DNA of 5,663 nucleotides from an uncultured Bacilli bacterium. Its GTDB lineage: Bacteria > Bacillota_I > Bacilli_A > RF39 > UBA660. The stretch is taken from the NCBI GenBank assembly GCA_947628245.1, contig CANQZH010000078.1, forward strand, positions 1-5,663, given 5' to 3'. Numbering within the stretch: position 1 is the stretch's first letter; the number at the start of each line of letters is the position of its first letter. Below, piece after piece: positions 1 through 5,012 of this stretch. A program made the translations under genes and the position numbers. Under the pieces are notes generated by a model. That model saw only the letters and a program-made list of their open reading frames with translations. It had not been told where the DNA came from and did not search any database.

Positions 1-921
1 GAAAAAGATTGGCAAAACTTTTTTAAAAATAGTAAAAAATATGATTTATTAATAATCTTATATGCTATTTATAATTTATATGAAAAAGAAAAAACGCTTA
101 ATAATTATCTTGATTTTGATGATATGATTAAATTAGCTATTCAAAAAATAAAACTTAATAAACCAAAATTACCATATAAATTAATTATTATCGATGAATT
201 TCAAGATACTTCTCTATTAAGATTTTTACTAATAAAAGAAATTGTAAAATTAACTAATTCTAGTCTTTGTGTATGTGGTGATGATTATCAATCTATTTAT
301 CATTTTTCTGGAAGTGATATAAATTTATTCTTAGATTTTAAAAAATATTTTAAAAAAGCTAAAATATACAAATTAGAAAATACTTATCGTAATAGTCAAG
401 AATTAATTAATCTAGCCGGTAACTTTATTTTAAAAAATCCTAAACAAGTAACTAAACAACTTAAAAGTTTTAAACATTTAACAAAACCAGTAAAAATAAT
501 TTATGAAAAAAATCCTTATGAAACTTTTAATAAAATTTTAGATTTAATTCCTAAAGATAATACCACTTTTATTTTAGGTCGAACTCATTATGATTTAAAA
601 AAATATACTAATCAAACTTTTACTGAAGGAAACCCTAGATTTTTAACAATTCACGCATCTAAAGGACTAGAAAGTGATTATGTTATTATCTTAAATATGA
701 CAAATGATATCTATGGTTTTCCAAGTAAACAAAAAGATAATGAAATTTTATCATTAGTCAAAAGAAAATTAACTTATCCTTTTGAAGAAGAAAGAAGATT
801 ATTTTATACAGCTCTTACAAGAGCTAAAAAAGAAGTTTTTATTATTACCAGTAAATATAATCCTTCAATTTTTATAAAAGAAATTTTAAAAGATAAAAAT
901 GCTATGGTTCTTCACTTATAG
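1..921 (+). CDS. UvrD/Rep-superfamily DNA helicase, helicase IV-like (3' part, 5' end outside window)
   Basis: This is an ATP-dependent 3'-5' DNA helicase of superfamily 1, of the kind acting in DNA repair or recombination. The frame is open from base 1, so the gene starts left of the window; 306 codons are visible. The ATG at 124 is internal, because the conserved LDFDDM segment (residues 37-42) begins before it. Motifs appear in order: Walker B/motif II IIIDEFQDTS (62-71), motif III CGDDYQSIYHFSG (92-104), motif IV ENTYRNSQEL (126-135), motif V LTIHASKGLESDYV (215-228), YGFP (238-241) and motif VI EEERRLFYTALTRA (262-275). IHASKG, the YGFP stretch and the short tail ending NPSIFIKEIL match E. 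coli helicase IV (HelD) better, from memory, than UvrD or PcrA. Walker A lies upstream and cannot be seen. The last 20 bases overlap the 3' end of the opposing VanZ gene. The superfamily is near certain; the helicase IV subgroup is likely. Confidence 0.93.
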   Translation, partial: EKDWQNFFKNSKKYDLLIILYAIYNLYEKEKTLNNYLDFDDMIKLAIQKIKLNKPKLPYKLIIIDEFQDTSLLRFLLIKEIVKLTNSSLCVCGDDYQSIYHFSGSDINLFLDFKKYFKKAKIYKLENTYRNSQELINLAGNFILKNPKQVTKQLKSFKHLTKPVKIIYEKNPYETFNKILDLIPKDNTTFILGRTHYDLKKYTNQTFTEGNPRFLTIHASKGLESDYVIILNMTNDIYGFPSKQKDNEILSLVKRKLTYPFEEERRLFYTALTRAKKEVFIITSKYNPSIFIKEILKDKNAMVLHL

Positions 922-2017
922 TACTAACAATTTTAACACCACTAATTTTTTCATAAAATAAAGTTAAATGAAATAATTTTAAGAAAAATGCAATAAGTAA
1001 AGACATAAGAGCTAAAGCTAAAACAATAACTAACCAATATTCAAAAATATTATAAGTAATTAAATGATATTGATATAATAAATACCCTATTAAAATATTT
1101 AGGATTGGTAAAACAAAATAAACTAAAACAAAACTTAAATAATAAAGAAAAATATTAATTCTTTTTAATTCTTTATTTTTAAAACTTATAAATTTTAAAT
1201 TCAAATACTTCATTCCTAAACTTCTTTTAAAAATTAAAGAAAAAGTAAAATAAAACAAAATTGGAATTATTAAAAATTCTTTAGAAATAATTTTTTGATA
1301 TACAAAATAACTTTCTAAAAAGATTAACAAACTTATTACTAAAAAATCAATTCCAATATAACAAAGTCTTCTTAATACGGAAACTAATTCTCCTTTTTTA
1401 TAACTATCATAATCAATTTCATCTCTAGTTGGTAATATTTTATTAAATAATGAACCTAAAAAATAGCCAAGAAAACCCCCAAAAGTATTTAAAATTAAAT
1501 CATCTATATCAAAAACACGATAAGAATGAGGATAAATAAAATACAAACCTGATAACTGAGTTAATTCAAAAAATAAAGATAAGCAAAAAGAATAGAAAAT
1601 AGTTTTACCTAAACTACATTTAAAATAATAATGTAAATAAATGCCAAAAGGAATAGTCAAGAAAATATTAAAAATTGCTTCATAAGTTGCCGCATTTTTT
1701 AAAGTTGGAAAATAAGTGGTAAAATCACTAAACTCTAAACCAGTTTTATTAATAATTTCTAAAATAAAATTAAAAGGTTGCAAATTATAAGCAGGCATTG
1801 TTAAACCTTGGACATACTCTTTACTAGGTAAAGGTAAAATAACCAAAAAATACGCGGTTAAAAAATATAGAATAAAAGAATAAATAATAATTGTCCGAAA
1901 CCCATTTATGGAGCCAAATTTATGATATTGATATAATACATAAAAAATTGTAAAGAAAAATGCCACGATAGGAAAAAAGATAATTGCCGTTTTAATAGCA
2001 AATGTAAATTCATTCAT
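902..2017 (-). CDS. VanZ-RDD fusion membrane protein
   Basis: This is a 371-residue polytopic membrane protein with about nine hydrophobic segments (near 8-30, 42-62, 113-132, 138-161, 174-191, 218-238, 247-262, 288-314 and 324-349). The N-terminal half is a VanZ-like domain, with the signature ELTQ at 151-154, then R167, FDIDD at 169-173, N177 and GGFLG at 180-184. The C-terminal half is an RDD domain, with RR at 216-217, D224 in a membrane helix and RSLGMKYLNL at 265-274. VanZ relatives give low-level teicoplanin resistance by an unclear mechanism, and RDD proteins are often proposed transporters; the role of this fusion is not known to me. The start at 2017 is supported by AGGTGA (2022-2027), four bases upstream. 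The gene is divergent from the tspO-like gene and converges on the helicase gene, overlapping its 3' end by 20 bases. No separate terminator is visible at its end. Confidence 0.9.
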   Translation of the reverse strand: MNEFTFAIKTAIIFFPIVAFFFTIFYVLYQYHKFGSINGFRTIIIYSFILYFLTAYFLVILPLPSKEYVQGLTMPAYNLQPFNFILEIINKTGLEFSDFTTYFPTLKNAATYEAIFNIFLTIPFGIYLHYYFKCSLGKTIFYSFCLSLFFELTQLSGLYFIYPHSYRVFDIDDLILNTFGGFLGYFLGSLFNKILPTRDEIDYDSYKKGELVSVLRRLCYIGIDFLVISLLIFLESYFVYQKIISKEFLIIPILFYFTFSLIFKRSLGMKYLNLKFISFKNKELKRINIFLYYLSFVLVYFVLPILNILIGYLLYQYHLITYNIFEYWLVIVLALALMSLLIAFFLKLFHLTLFYEKISGVKIVSTISEEP

Positions 2018-2084
2018 AAAATCACCTAAACTCTCAAAAGTACTATTTTTTCTTAAATTAAAATATTATTTAATAGGAGGTAAA

Positions 2085-2522
2085 ATGAAGAAATTTATTA
2101 AAGCAATTTTAATACCAATAATTGTCGGTGGTTTAGTAGGTATTTTTATAGCCCCTAATATTGACTACAATACTTTAATAAAACCAGCATTCTCTCCATC
2201 AGCCTATTTATTTCCAATTGTTTGGACTATTCTATATTTTTTAATGGGCATATCTTATGCTTTAATAGAAAACATATCTAGAAAAACTAAAAATATTTAT
2301 TATATCCAATTAATCTTTAATGCTTTATGGTCTATTCTTTTCTTTATTTTAAAATGGCGTTTAATATCAGTTATTTGGATAATTATTTTAGATATTTTAG
2401 TAATTATAATGATAGTTAAAATGTATAAGCAAAAGAAAATTGCTGGTTTACTTCAAATTCCTTATTTAATTTGGTTATTATTTGCTACATATTTAAATCT
2501 ATTCATTTATATTTTAAATTAA
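2085..2522 (+). CDS. tspO: TspO/MBR family membrane protein
   Basis: This is a 145-residue integral membrane protein of the TspO/peripheral-type benzodiazepine receptor family, which binds porphyrins and sterol-like ligands and is linked to tetrapyrrole and stress responses. Length and the five predicted helices (about 8-24, 43-61, 71-88, 94-111, 119-142) are normal for the family. Signature stretches are KPAFSP (33-38), FPIVWTILYFLMG (43-55), QLIFNALWSILFF (75-87) and PYLIWLLFATYLN (126-138). One departure is Ser-Ala-Tyr at 39-41, where many homologues have Pro-x-Trp, so the first loop is unusual. The start is fixed by a strong AGGAGG at 2075-2080. The gene stands alone on its strand, divergent from the VanZ-RDD gene across 67 bases, and a hairpin terminator begins within its stop codon. 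Family assignment is secure; the ligand and role in this organism are not known. Confidence 0.93.
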   Translation: MKKFIKAILIPIIVGGLVGIFIAPNIDYNTLIKPAFSPSAYLFPIVWTILYFLMGISYALIENISRKTKNIYYIQLIFNALWSILFFILKWRLISVIWIIILDILVIIMIVKMYKQKKIAGLLQIPYLIWLLFATYLNLFIYILN

Positions 2523-2542
2523 GAACCTAGAGTTCTTTTTTT
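2521..2542 (+). terminator. Intrinsic terminator of the tspO-like gene
   Basis: AAGAAC (2521-2526) and GTTCTT (2532-2537) form a 6-bp stem around the 5-base loop CTAGA, and a run of T continues to 2542. The hairpin starts inside the TAA stop of the tspO-like gene, so almost no 3' untranslated RNA is left. The loop holds the stop codon of the opposing DUF1810 gene (2527-2529), so one hairpin may serve both convergent genes. The minus strand lacks a good U tract, so it is probably efficient mainly rightward. The stem is short and weak. Confidence 0.65.
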
Positions 2543-2961
2543 AAAATATTTTCTCTTTCTAAAATTAAAATTGTAGTCATATCTATTTCACCATTATAAT
2601 ATTTATCCAATACTTTTTGAAAAATACTATTAGGTTCAATATAATTAAATAAAGTCATACAAGATTTTAATTTTAAATTATCAGGATAACCTAAAACCTC
2701 TAAAGGATCATTAGTTGATAGATTAAGTAAAGCTTGAGATATTTCAAATAAATGACTTCTTAAAATATCATTTGCTAAATATTCTTTTGCTTCATCTAAA
2801 TTGCTTATTTCATAATATTGAGCAATTTCACTCATTCCTAATCCTCTTATTTGAGGAAAAATATACCACATCCAATGACTTTCTTTATATCCATTTTTAA
2901 TTTCATTTAAAGCAGTTTCATAACTTTTATTATGTGCTAAAATAAATCTTTCTAAATCCAT
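2527..2961 (-). CDS. DUF1810 family protein
   Basis: This is a 144-residue soluble protein matching the DUF1810 family along its whole length. Conserved stretches are LERF near the start (3-6), SHWMWYIFPQIRGLG (28-42), DEAKEYL (56-62), YPDNLKLKSCMTLF (92-105) and VLDKYYNGEID (117-127). It is cytoplasmic and probably largely alpha-helical, with no signal peptide or membrane segment. The biochemical function of the family is unknown to me; some databases carry the name calpastatin, which should not be trusted. The start at 2961 is supported by AAGGAAG at about 2967-2973. It is the last gene of a leftward cluster, 12 bases after the 86-residue gene and in the same reading frame as it, so it is probably co-transcribed. 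The stop lies in the loop of the opposing tspO terminator. Confidence 0.9.
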   Translation of the reverse strand: MDLERFILAHNKSYETALNEIKNGYKESHWMWYIFPQIRGLGMSEIAQYYEISNLDEAKEYLANDILRSHLFEISQALLNLSTNDPLEVLGYPDNLKLKSCMTLFNYIEPNSIFQKVLDKYYNGEIDMTTILILERENILKKEL

Positions 2962-2973
2962 AAATACTTCCTT

Positions 2974-3234
2974 TCAATTTAAATAATATTTTCCTTTTTT
3001 AAAAGATAAAGTTTTATCTTGAACCATCATTAATAAATAAGGATTTTTAATTATTTTTCTAGGTAAATCTTTAGGTTTAATCCCTCTTTCTAAACTTGTA
3101 ATATTATTATCCTTAAAATATTTAATTATATTTTCTTTGGTAAAAGAAGTATCATTTTGATATTTGTTTTTTAATAAAATTATATAAATAATACCAACTA
3201 TACAAATAATAAGTACAAGAATTTTCCCAAACAT
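2974..3234 (-). CDS. Small membrane-anchored protein of unknown family
   Basis: This is an 86-residue protein I do not recognise. It has one hydrophobic helix at about residues 4-21 (KILVLIICIVGIIYIILL), followed by a positively charged stretch. That pattern suggests an N-terminal signal anchor, with the topology undecided. The remaining 60 or so residues are polar and basic, with FTKENIIKYFKDNNI at 31-45 and a conserved-looking tail LPRKIIKNPYLLMMV (57-71) ending KGKYYLN, as in a small folded domain. AAGGAG at 3244-3249 lies nine bases before the ATG, which makes this a translated gene. It sits 22 bases after the ATPase gene and 12 bases before the DUF1810 gene, as a middle gene of an operon would. 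Its stop codon is TGA, the only TGA stop among the intact genes here. Confidence 0.8.
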   Translation of the reverse strand: MFGKILVLIICIVGIIYIILLKNKYQNDTSFTKENIIKYFKDNNITSLERGIKPKDLPRKIIKNPYLLMMVQDKTLSFKKGKYYLN

Positions 3235-3256
3235 TTTTAACTACTCCTTTAAATTT

Positions 3257-4498
3257 TTAAGTTTCTAATATATTTTTATTTAATAAAAATTCTTTAATTC
3301 CAATAATTAAAATACCATCTTCATTATACCAAGCATTTATATCATCCTTAACGACAATCACCTTTTTAAAATTATCCCCAACACAATTTAAAGGACGAGA
3401 TTCTTGAAAATTTTTTTCTGGTTCATCAATACTTAATGCTGATTGAATATAATATCTATTACTTGCCATATTACACACAAAATCTATTTCATAGTTTGTT
3501 CTCCCATCTTTATTTCTTACCTCAACAACTCCAACATCAACATTATATCCTCTAGTTAATAATTCATTATAAATTACATTTTCCATTATATGATTTTCTT
3601 CTTGTTGTCTAAAATTTAATCTAATATTTCTAACACCTAAATCAGTAAAATAATATTTAAAAGGTGTTGTTATGTATTTTCGACCTTTAACATTATAACG
3701 TTCTACTTTTTTTATTAAAAAGGCATTTTCTAAATATTCAATATATGAAGTAATCGTATTTAAAGAAATATCTTTATCACCTGTCGAAAGATAAGTTTTA
3801 TAAATATTTGCTGGATTAGTTAAAGAGCCAATTGATGATGCCAAAATATTTACAATTGCATCTAATACATCTTTCCTTTTAATATCATTTCTTTCAATAA
3901 TATCTTTTAAGTATGTAGTTTCAAATAAATTTGATAAATACTCTCTTTTTTGTTTTTCATTATTTTGAAGTACAACAGGTGGAAGACCACCATATAAAAT
4001 ATATTCTCTCCATGCTTTATCTTCAGGCATTTTTTTAGCCTCAATAAACTCTTTAAATGATAAAGGATAAATTTTTATTTCGGTACTTCTTCCCCTAAAT
4101 TCAGTAATAATATCACTGGATAAAAATTTAGAATTAGAGCCTGTCACATAAACATCTAAATTATTTTTTTTCAAAAAACTATTTAATATTTCTTCAAAAT
4201 TTTCTACTAATTGAATCTCATCTAAAAGAACATAATACATATCATTATCCTTTACATTACTCATTACATAATTAAATAATTCCATTGGGTCTCGATACTT
4301 ATGATTTTCTATTAAATCTAAATCTAATTTAATAATATGATTTTCTTTTACGCCACTTAAAATTAAATAATTTTTAAAAATTGGATCTAATAAATATGAT
4401 TTACCAGATCTTCTAATTCCAGTAATTACTTTAATTAATTTGTTTTCACGAGCTGTGATTAATTCATTCAAATATTGTTCTCTTTTAATTTCTTGCAT
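3257..4498 (-). CDS. AAA_14/DUF4143 ATP-binding protein
   Basis: This is a cytoplasmic ATPase of the AAA_14-DUF4143 type, 413 residues from the chosen start. Motifs in order: Walker A GIRRSGKSYLL (27-37), Walker B YYVLLDEIQLV (88-98), sensor-1-like VYVTGSNSKFLS (116-127) and an arginine-bearing EFRGRS (133-138). LYGGLPPVV (168-176) and YLKDIIERNDI (196-206) then lead into the DUF4143 part. The C-terminal YEIDFV (336-341) followed by YYIQSAL (349-355) is the PD-(D/E)xK-like nuclease signature of that domain. The physiological role of these common, often multicopy proteins is not established. An upstream ATG at 4564 would add 22 residues, but the ATG at 4498 has TGGAGG (4505-4510) six bases before it, and the predicted transcript starts downstream of 4564, so 4498 is preferred. 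It is the first gene of the leftward three-gene cluster, with a promoter flanked by twin palindromes. Confidence 0.92.
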   Translation of the reverse strand: MQEIKREQYLNELITARENKLIKVITGIRRSGKSYLLDPIFKNYLILSGVKENHIIKLDLDLIENHKYRDPMELFNYVMSNVKDNDMYYVLLDEIQLVENFEEILNSFLKKNNLDVYVTGSNSKFLSSDIITEFRGRSTEIKIYPLSFKEFIEAKKMPEDKAWREYILYGGLPPVVLQNNEKQKREYLSNLFETTYLKDIIERNDIKRKDVLDAIVNILASSIGSLTNPANIYKTYLSTGDKDISLNTITSYIEYLENAFLIKKVERYNVKGRKYITTPFKYYFTDLGVRNIRLNFRQQEENHIMENVIYNELLTRGYNVDVGVVEVRNKDGRTNYEIDFVCNMASNRYYIQSALSIDEPEKNFQESRPLNCVGDNFKKVIVVKDDINAWYNEDGILIIGIKEFLLNKNILET

Positions 4499-4508
4499 AT
4501 TATTCCTC

Positions 4509-4547
4509 CATTGAAATTTAGCGTCACTTTTGCCACTGATTTTCAAT
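4509..4547. repeat. Imperfect palindrome, copy 1 (leader of the ATPase gene)
   Basis: This 39-base inverted repeat has outer arms ATTGAAA and TTTCAAT and weaker inner pairing. Its left half, CATTGAAATTTAGCGTCA (4509-4526), matches the left half of copy 2 at 17 of 18 bases. It overlaps the predicted transcription start and ends beside the Shine-Dalgarno sequence of the ATPase gene, so it could act as an operator or as an RNA hairpin limiting translation. Confidence 0.7.
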
Positions 4548-4550
4548 ACA

Positions 4551-4579
4551 ATTATACAATACAATTATCAAAAATACAA
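4551..4579 (-). promoter_or_regulatory. Predicted sigma-A promoter of the ATPase gene cluster
   Basis: Read on the minus strand, TTGTAT (4579-4574) and a perfect TATAAT (4556-4551) are separated by 17 bases. Transcription would start near 4544, giving a leader of about 45 bases before the ATG at 4498. The hexamers lie exactly in the gap between two related palindromes (4509-4547 and 4585-4624). This suggests repressor control, with the downstream palindrome covering the start site and forming the leader. It is predicted from sequence only. Confidence 0.65.
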
Positions 4580-4584
4580 CTTGT

Positions 4585-4624
4585 CATTGAATTTTAGCGT
4601 CATTTTTGGCGTTAAATTTCAATG
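4585..4624. repeat. Imperfect palindrome, copy 2 (upstream of the ATPase promoter)
   Basis: This 40-base inverted repeat is better than copy 1. Arms of 18 bases, CATTGAATTTTAGCGTCA (4585-4602) and TGGCGTTAAATTTCAATG (4607-4624), pair with one mismatch and two G-T wobbles around a short T-rich loop. It lies just upstream of the -35 of the leftward ATPase promoter and just upstream of a possible rightward promoter at 4629-4657. That is the position expected of a shared operator. A mobile-repeat origin (REP or MITE-like) is the alternative. Confidence 0.75.
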
Positions 4625-4628
4625 GGAC

Positions 4629-4657
4629 TTGCACAATATTAAGTTGGGTATTATAAT
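4629..4657 (+). promoter_or_regulatory. Possible rightward promoter
   Basis: TTGCAC (4629-4634) and a perfect TATAAT (4652-4657) are separated by 17 bases. The -35 matches consensus at only three positions. A transcript from here would start near 4664, run through the coiled-coil remnant and could reach the RNA repeats at 4842. In DNA this AT-rich, TATAAT by chance is common, so support is moderate. Confidence 0.4.
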
Positions 4658-4780
4658 ATAATTAAATTACAAAAAATTGAATTAAATAATAATAAATTAC
4701 AAGTTAAATTAAATAAATTAGAAAAAACACTAAAAGAAAAAATAAATAATTTTTTTAAATTTGCATATAATAGAGTATGA
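4643..4780 (+). pseudogene. Start-less coiled-coil reading-frame remnant
   Basis: This is an open stretch of 45 codons ending in TGA, with no ATG, GTG or TTG preceded by a ribosome binding site, and with an in-frame TAA just before it (4640-4642). The peptide is heptad-like and Leu/Lys/Glu-rich (KLQKIELNNNKLQ, then KLNKLEKTLKEKI) and ends NNFFKFAYNRV. That is how the C-terminal coiled-coil tail of a longer protein would look. The parent family cannot be named; tails like this occur in plasmid mobilisation and recombination proteins. The Lys/Asn bias of such AT-rich DNA could also produce it by chance. Confidence 0.35.
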
Positions 4781-4812
4781 AAATCAAAAAATCAAAAATA
4801 ATTTGATTTTCA
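4778..4812. repeat. Perfect 11-bp inverted repeat
   Basis: TGAAAATCAAA (4778-4788) and TTTGATTTTCA (4802-4812) are exact complements across a 13-base A-rich spacer. An alternative inner left arm, AAATCAAA (4789-4796), can pair with the same right arm. The repeat begins at the stop codon of the coiled-coil remnant and lies upstream of the predicted antitoxin RNA promoter. There is no U tract after it, so it is not a rightward terminator. Its role is unknown; an operator is possible. Confidence 0.55.
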
Positions 4813-4836
4813 AATGAATATGTGATAAAGTATTAT
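4809..4836 (+). promoter_or_regulatory. Possible promoter of the antitoxin RNA and toxin
   Basis: TTCAAA (4809-4814) and TATTAT (4831-4836) are separated by 16 bases. The predicted start, near 4842-4843, coincides with the first base of the first structured RNA repeat (GTCGTAATT), which is the best argument for this choice. The hexamers are only moderate. A perfect palindrome (4821-4840) covers the -10. Confidence 0.4.
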
Positions 4837-4840
4837 CACA
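4821..4840. promoter_or_regulatory. Palindrome over the predicted -10 (possible operator)
   Basis: TGTGATAA (4821-4828) and TTATCACA (4833-4840) form a perfect 8-bp inverted repeat with a 4-base centre, AGTA. It ends one base before the first RNA repeat and overlaps the predicted TATTAT. It looks like a binding site for a dimeric regulator; as RNA it would be a small hairpin. Confidence 0.5.
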
Positions 4841-4841
4841 A

Positions 4842-4963
4842 GTCGTAATTGATTGCATTGTGAAGACTTTGGTCGAGGAACATATTAGTCAATCTAAATT
4901 ATGACATCATGAGTAGCATTGTGAAGACTTAGGTCGAGGAACATATTAGACTATTCGTTGGAT
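4842..4963 (+). ncRNA. Candidate type III antitoxin RNA: two structured tandem repeats
   Basis: Two direct repeats share a 34-base core, GCATTGTGAAGACTT (4855-4869 and 4916-4930) continuing GGTCGAGGAACATATTAG (4871-4888 and 4932-4949), with one difference (T4870 versus A4931). The spacing is 61 bases. Each core is closed by its own helix. For repeat 1, GTCGTAATTGATTG (4842-4855) pairs with CAATC (4890-4894) and AATTATGAC (4897-4905). For repeat 2, GAGTAG (4911-4916) pairs with CTATTC (4951-4956), possibly extended to 4906/4963. The arms differ in sequence but keep pairing, which indicates structured RNA. Inside the core, GAC and GTC can form a small hairpin (4865-4867 with 4872-4874 in repeat 1). 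A strong terminator and then a ToxN/MazF-like toxin gene follow directly, the order seen in ToxIN-type loci, where repeats are cut by and neutralise the toxin. The alternative is a tandem regulatory leader for the same gene. Confidence 0.7.
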
Positions 4964-4991
4964 AGGAACTCTATTATAGAGTTCCTTTTTT
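4964..4991 (+). terminator. Strong intrinsic terminator between antitoxin RNA and toxin gene
   Basis: AGGAACTCTA (4964-4973) and TAGAGTTCCT (4977-4986) form a perfect 10-bp stem with a 3-base loop, followed by T to 4991. It lies between the RNA repeats and the toxin ribosome binding site. In type III toxin-antitoxin loci, such a terminator keeps antitoxin RNA in excess while partial readthrough makes toxin mRNA. The first arm repeats the AGGAAC found in both RNA cores, so alternative pairing is possible. Confidence 0.9.
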
Positions 4992-5012
4992 GATTTTTAT
5001 GGAGGTGGTTAG

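Noticed and set aside
124..126. ATG 124 as the helicase start
   Set aside because: The frame is open from base 1 and conserved helicase residues (LDFDD) precede this ATG, so the gene begins outside the window.
2018..2084. Divergent promoters between the VanZ-RDD and tspO-like genes
   Set aside because: TATTAT at 2064-2069 would start transcription at the ribosome binding site and has no good -35. No convincing promoter pair could be assigned on either strand.
2974..2976. Mycoplasma-type code with TGA as Trp
   Set aside because: All Trp codons in the intact genes are TGG, which would be improbable in an AT-rich code-4 genome, and no gene appears broken by an in-frame TGA.
4499..4564. 22-residue N-terminal extension of the ATPase from ATG 4564
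   Set aside because: The extension has no ribosome binding site and covers the predicted promoter and palindrome copy 1, while ATG 4498 has TGGAGG at ideal spacing and begins a family-like N-terminus.
4766..4771. TATAAT at 4766 as the toxin-antitoxin promoter
   Set aside because: No acceptable -35 lies 16 to 18 bases upstream, and the TSS would fall well before the RNA repeats. The pair at 4809-4836 places the start at the repeat.
4855..4949. CRISPR array
   Set aside because: There are only two repeats, each is enclosed by its own paired arms, there is no spacer-like unique segment of constant length beyond the arms, and no cas gene is present.
4842..4991. Known riboswitch class upstream of the toxin gene
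   Set aside because: The core did not match the consensus of any class I could recall, including the guanidine, preQ1, SAM and ZTP types. A tandem regulatory leader remains a formal alternative to an antitoxin RNA.
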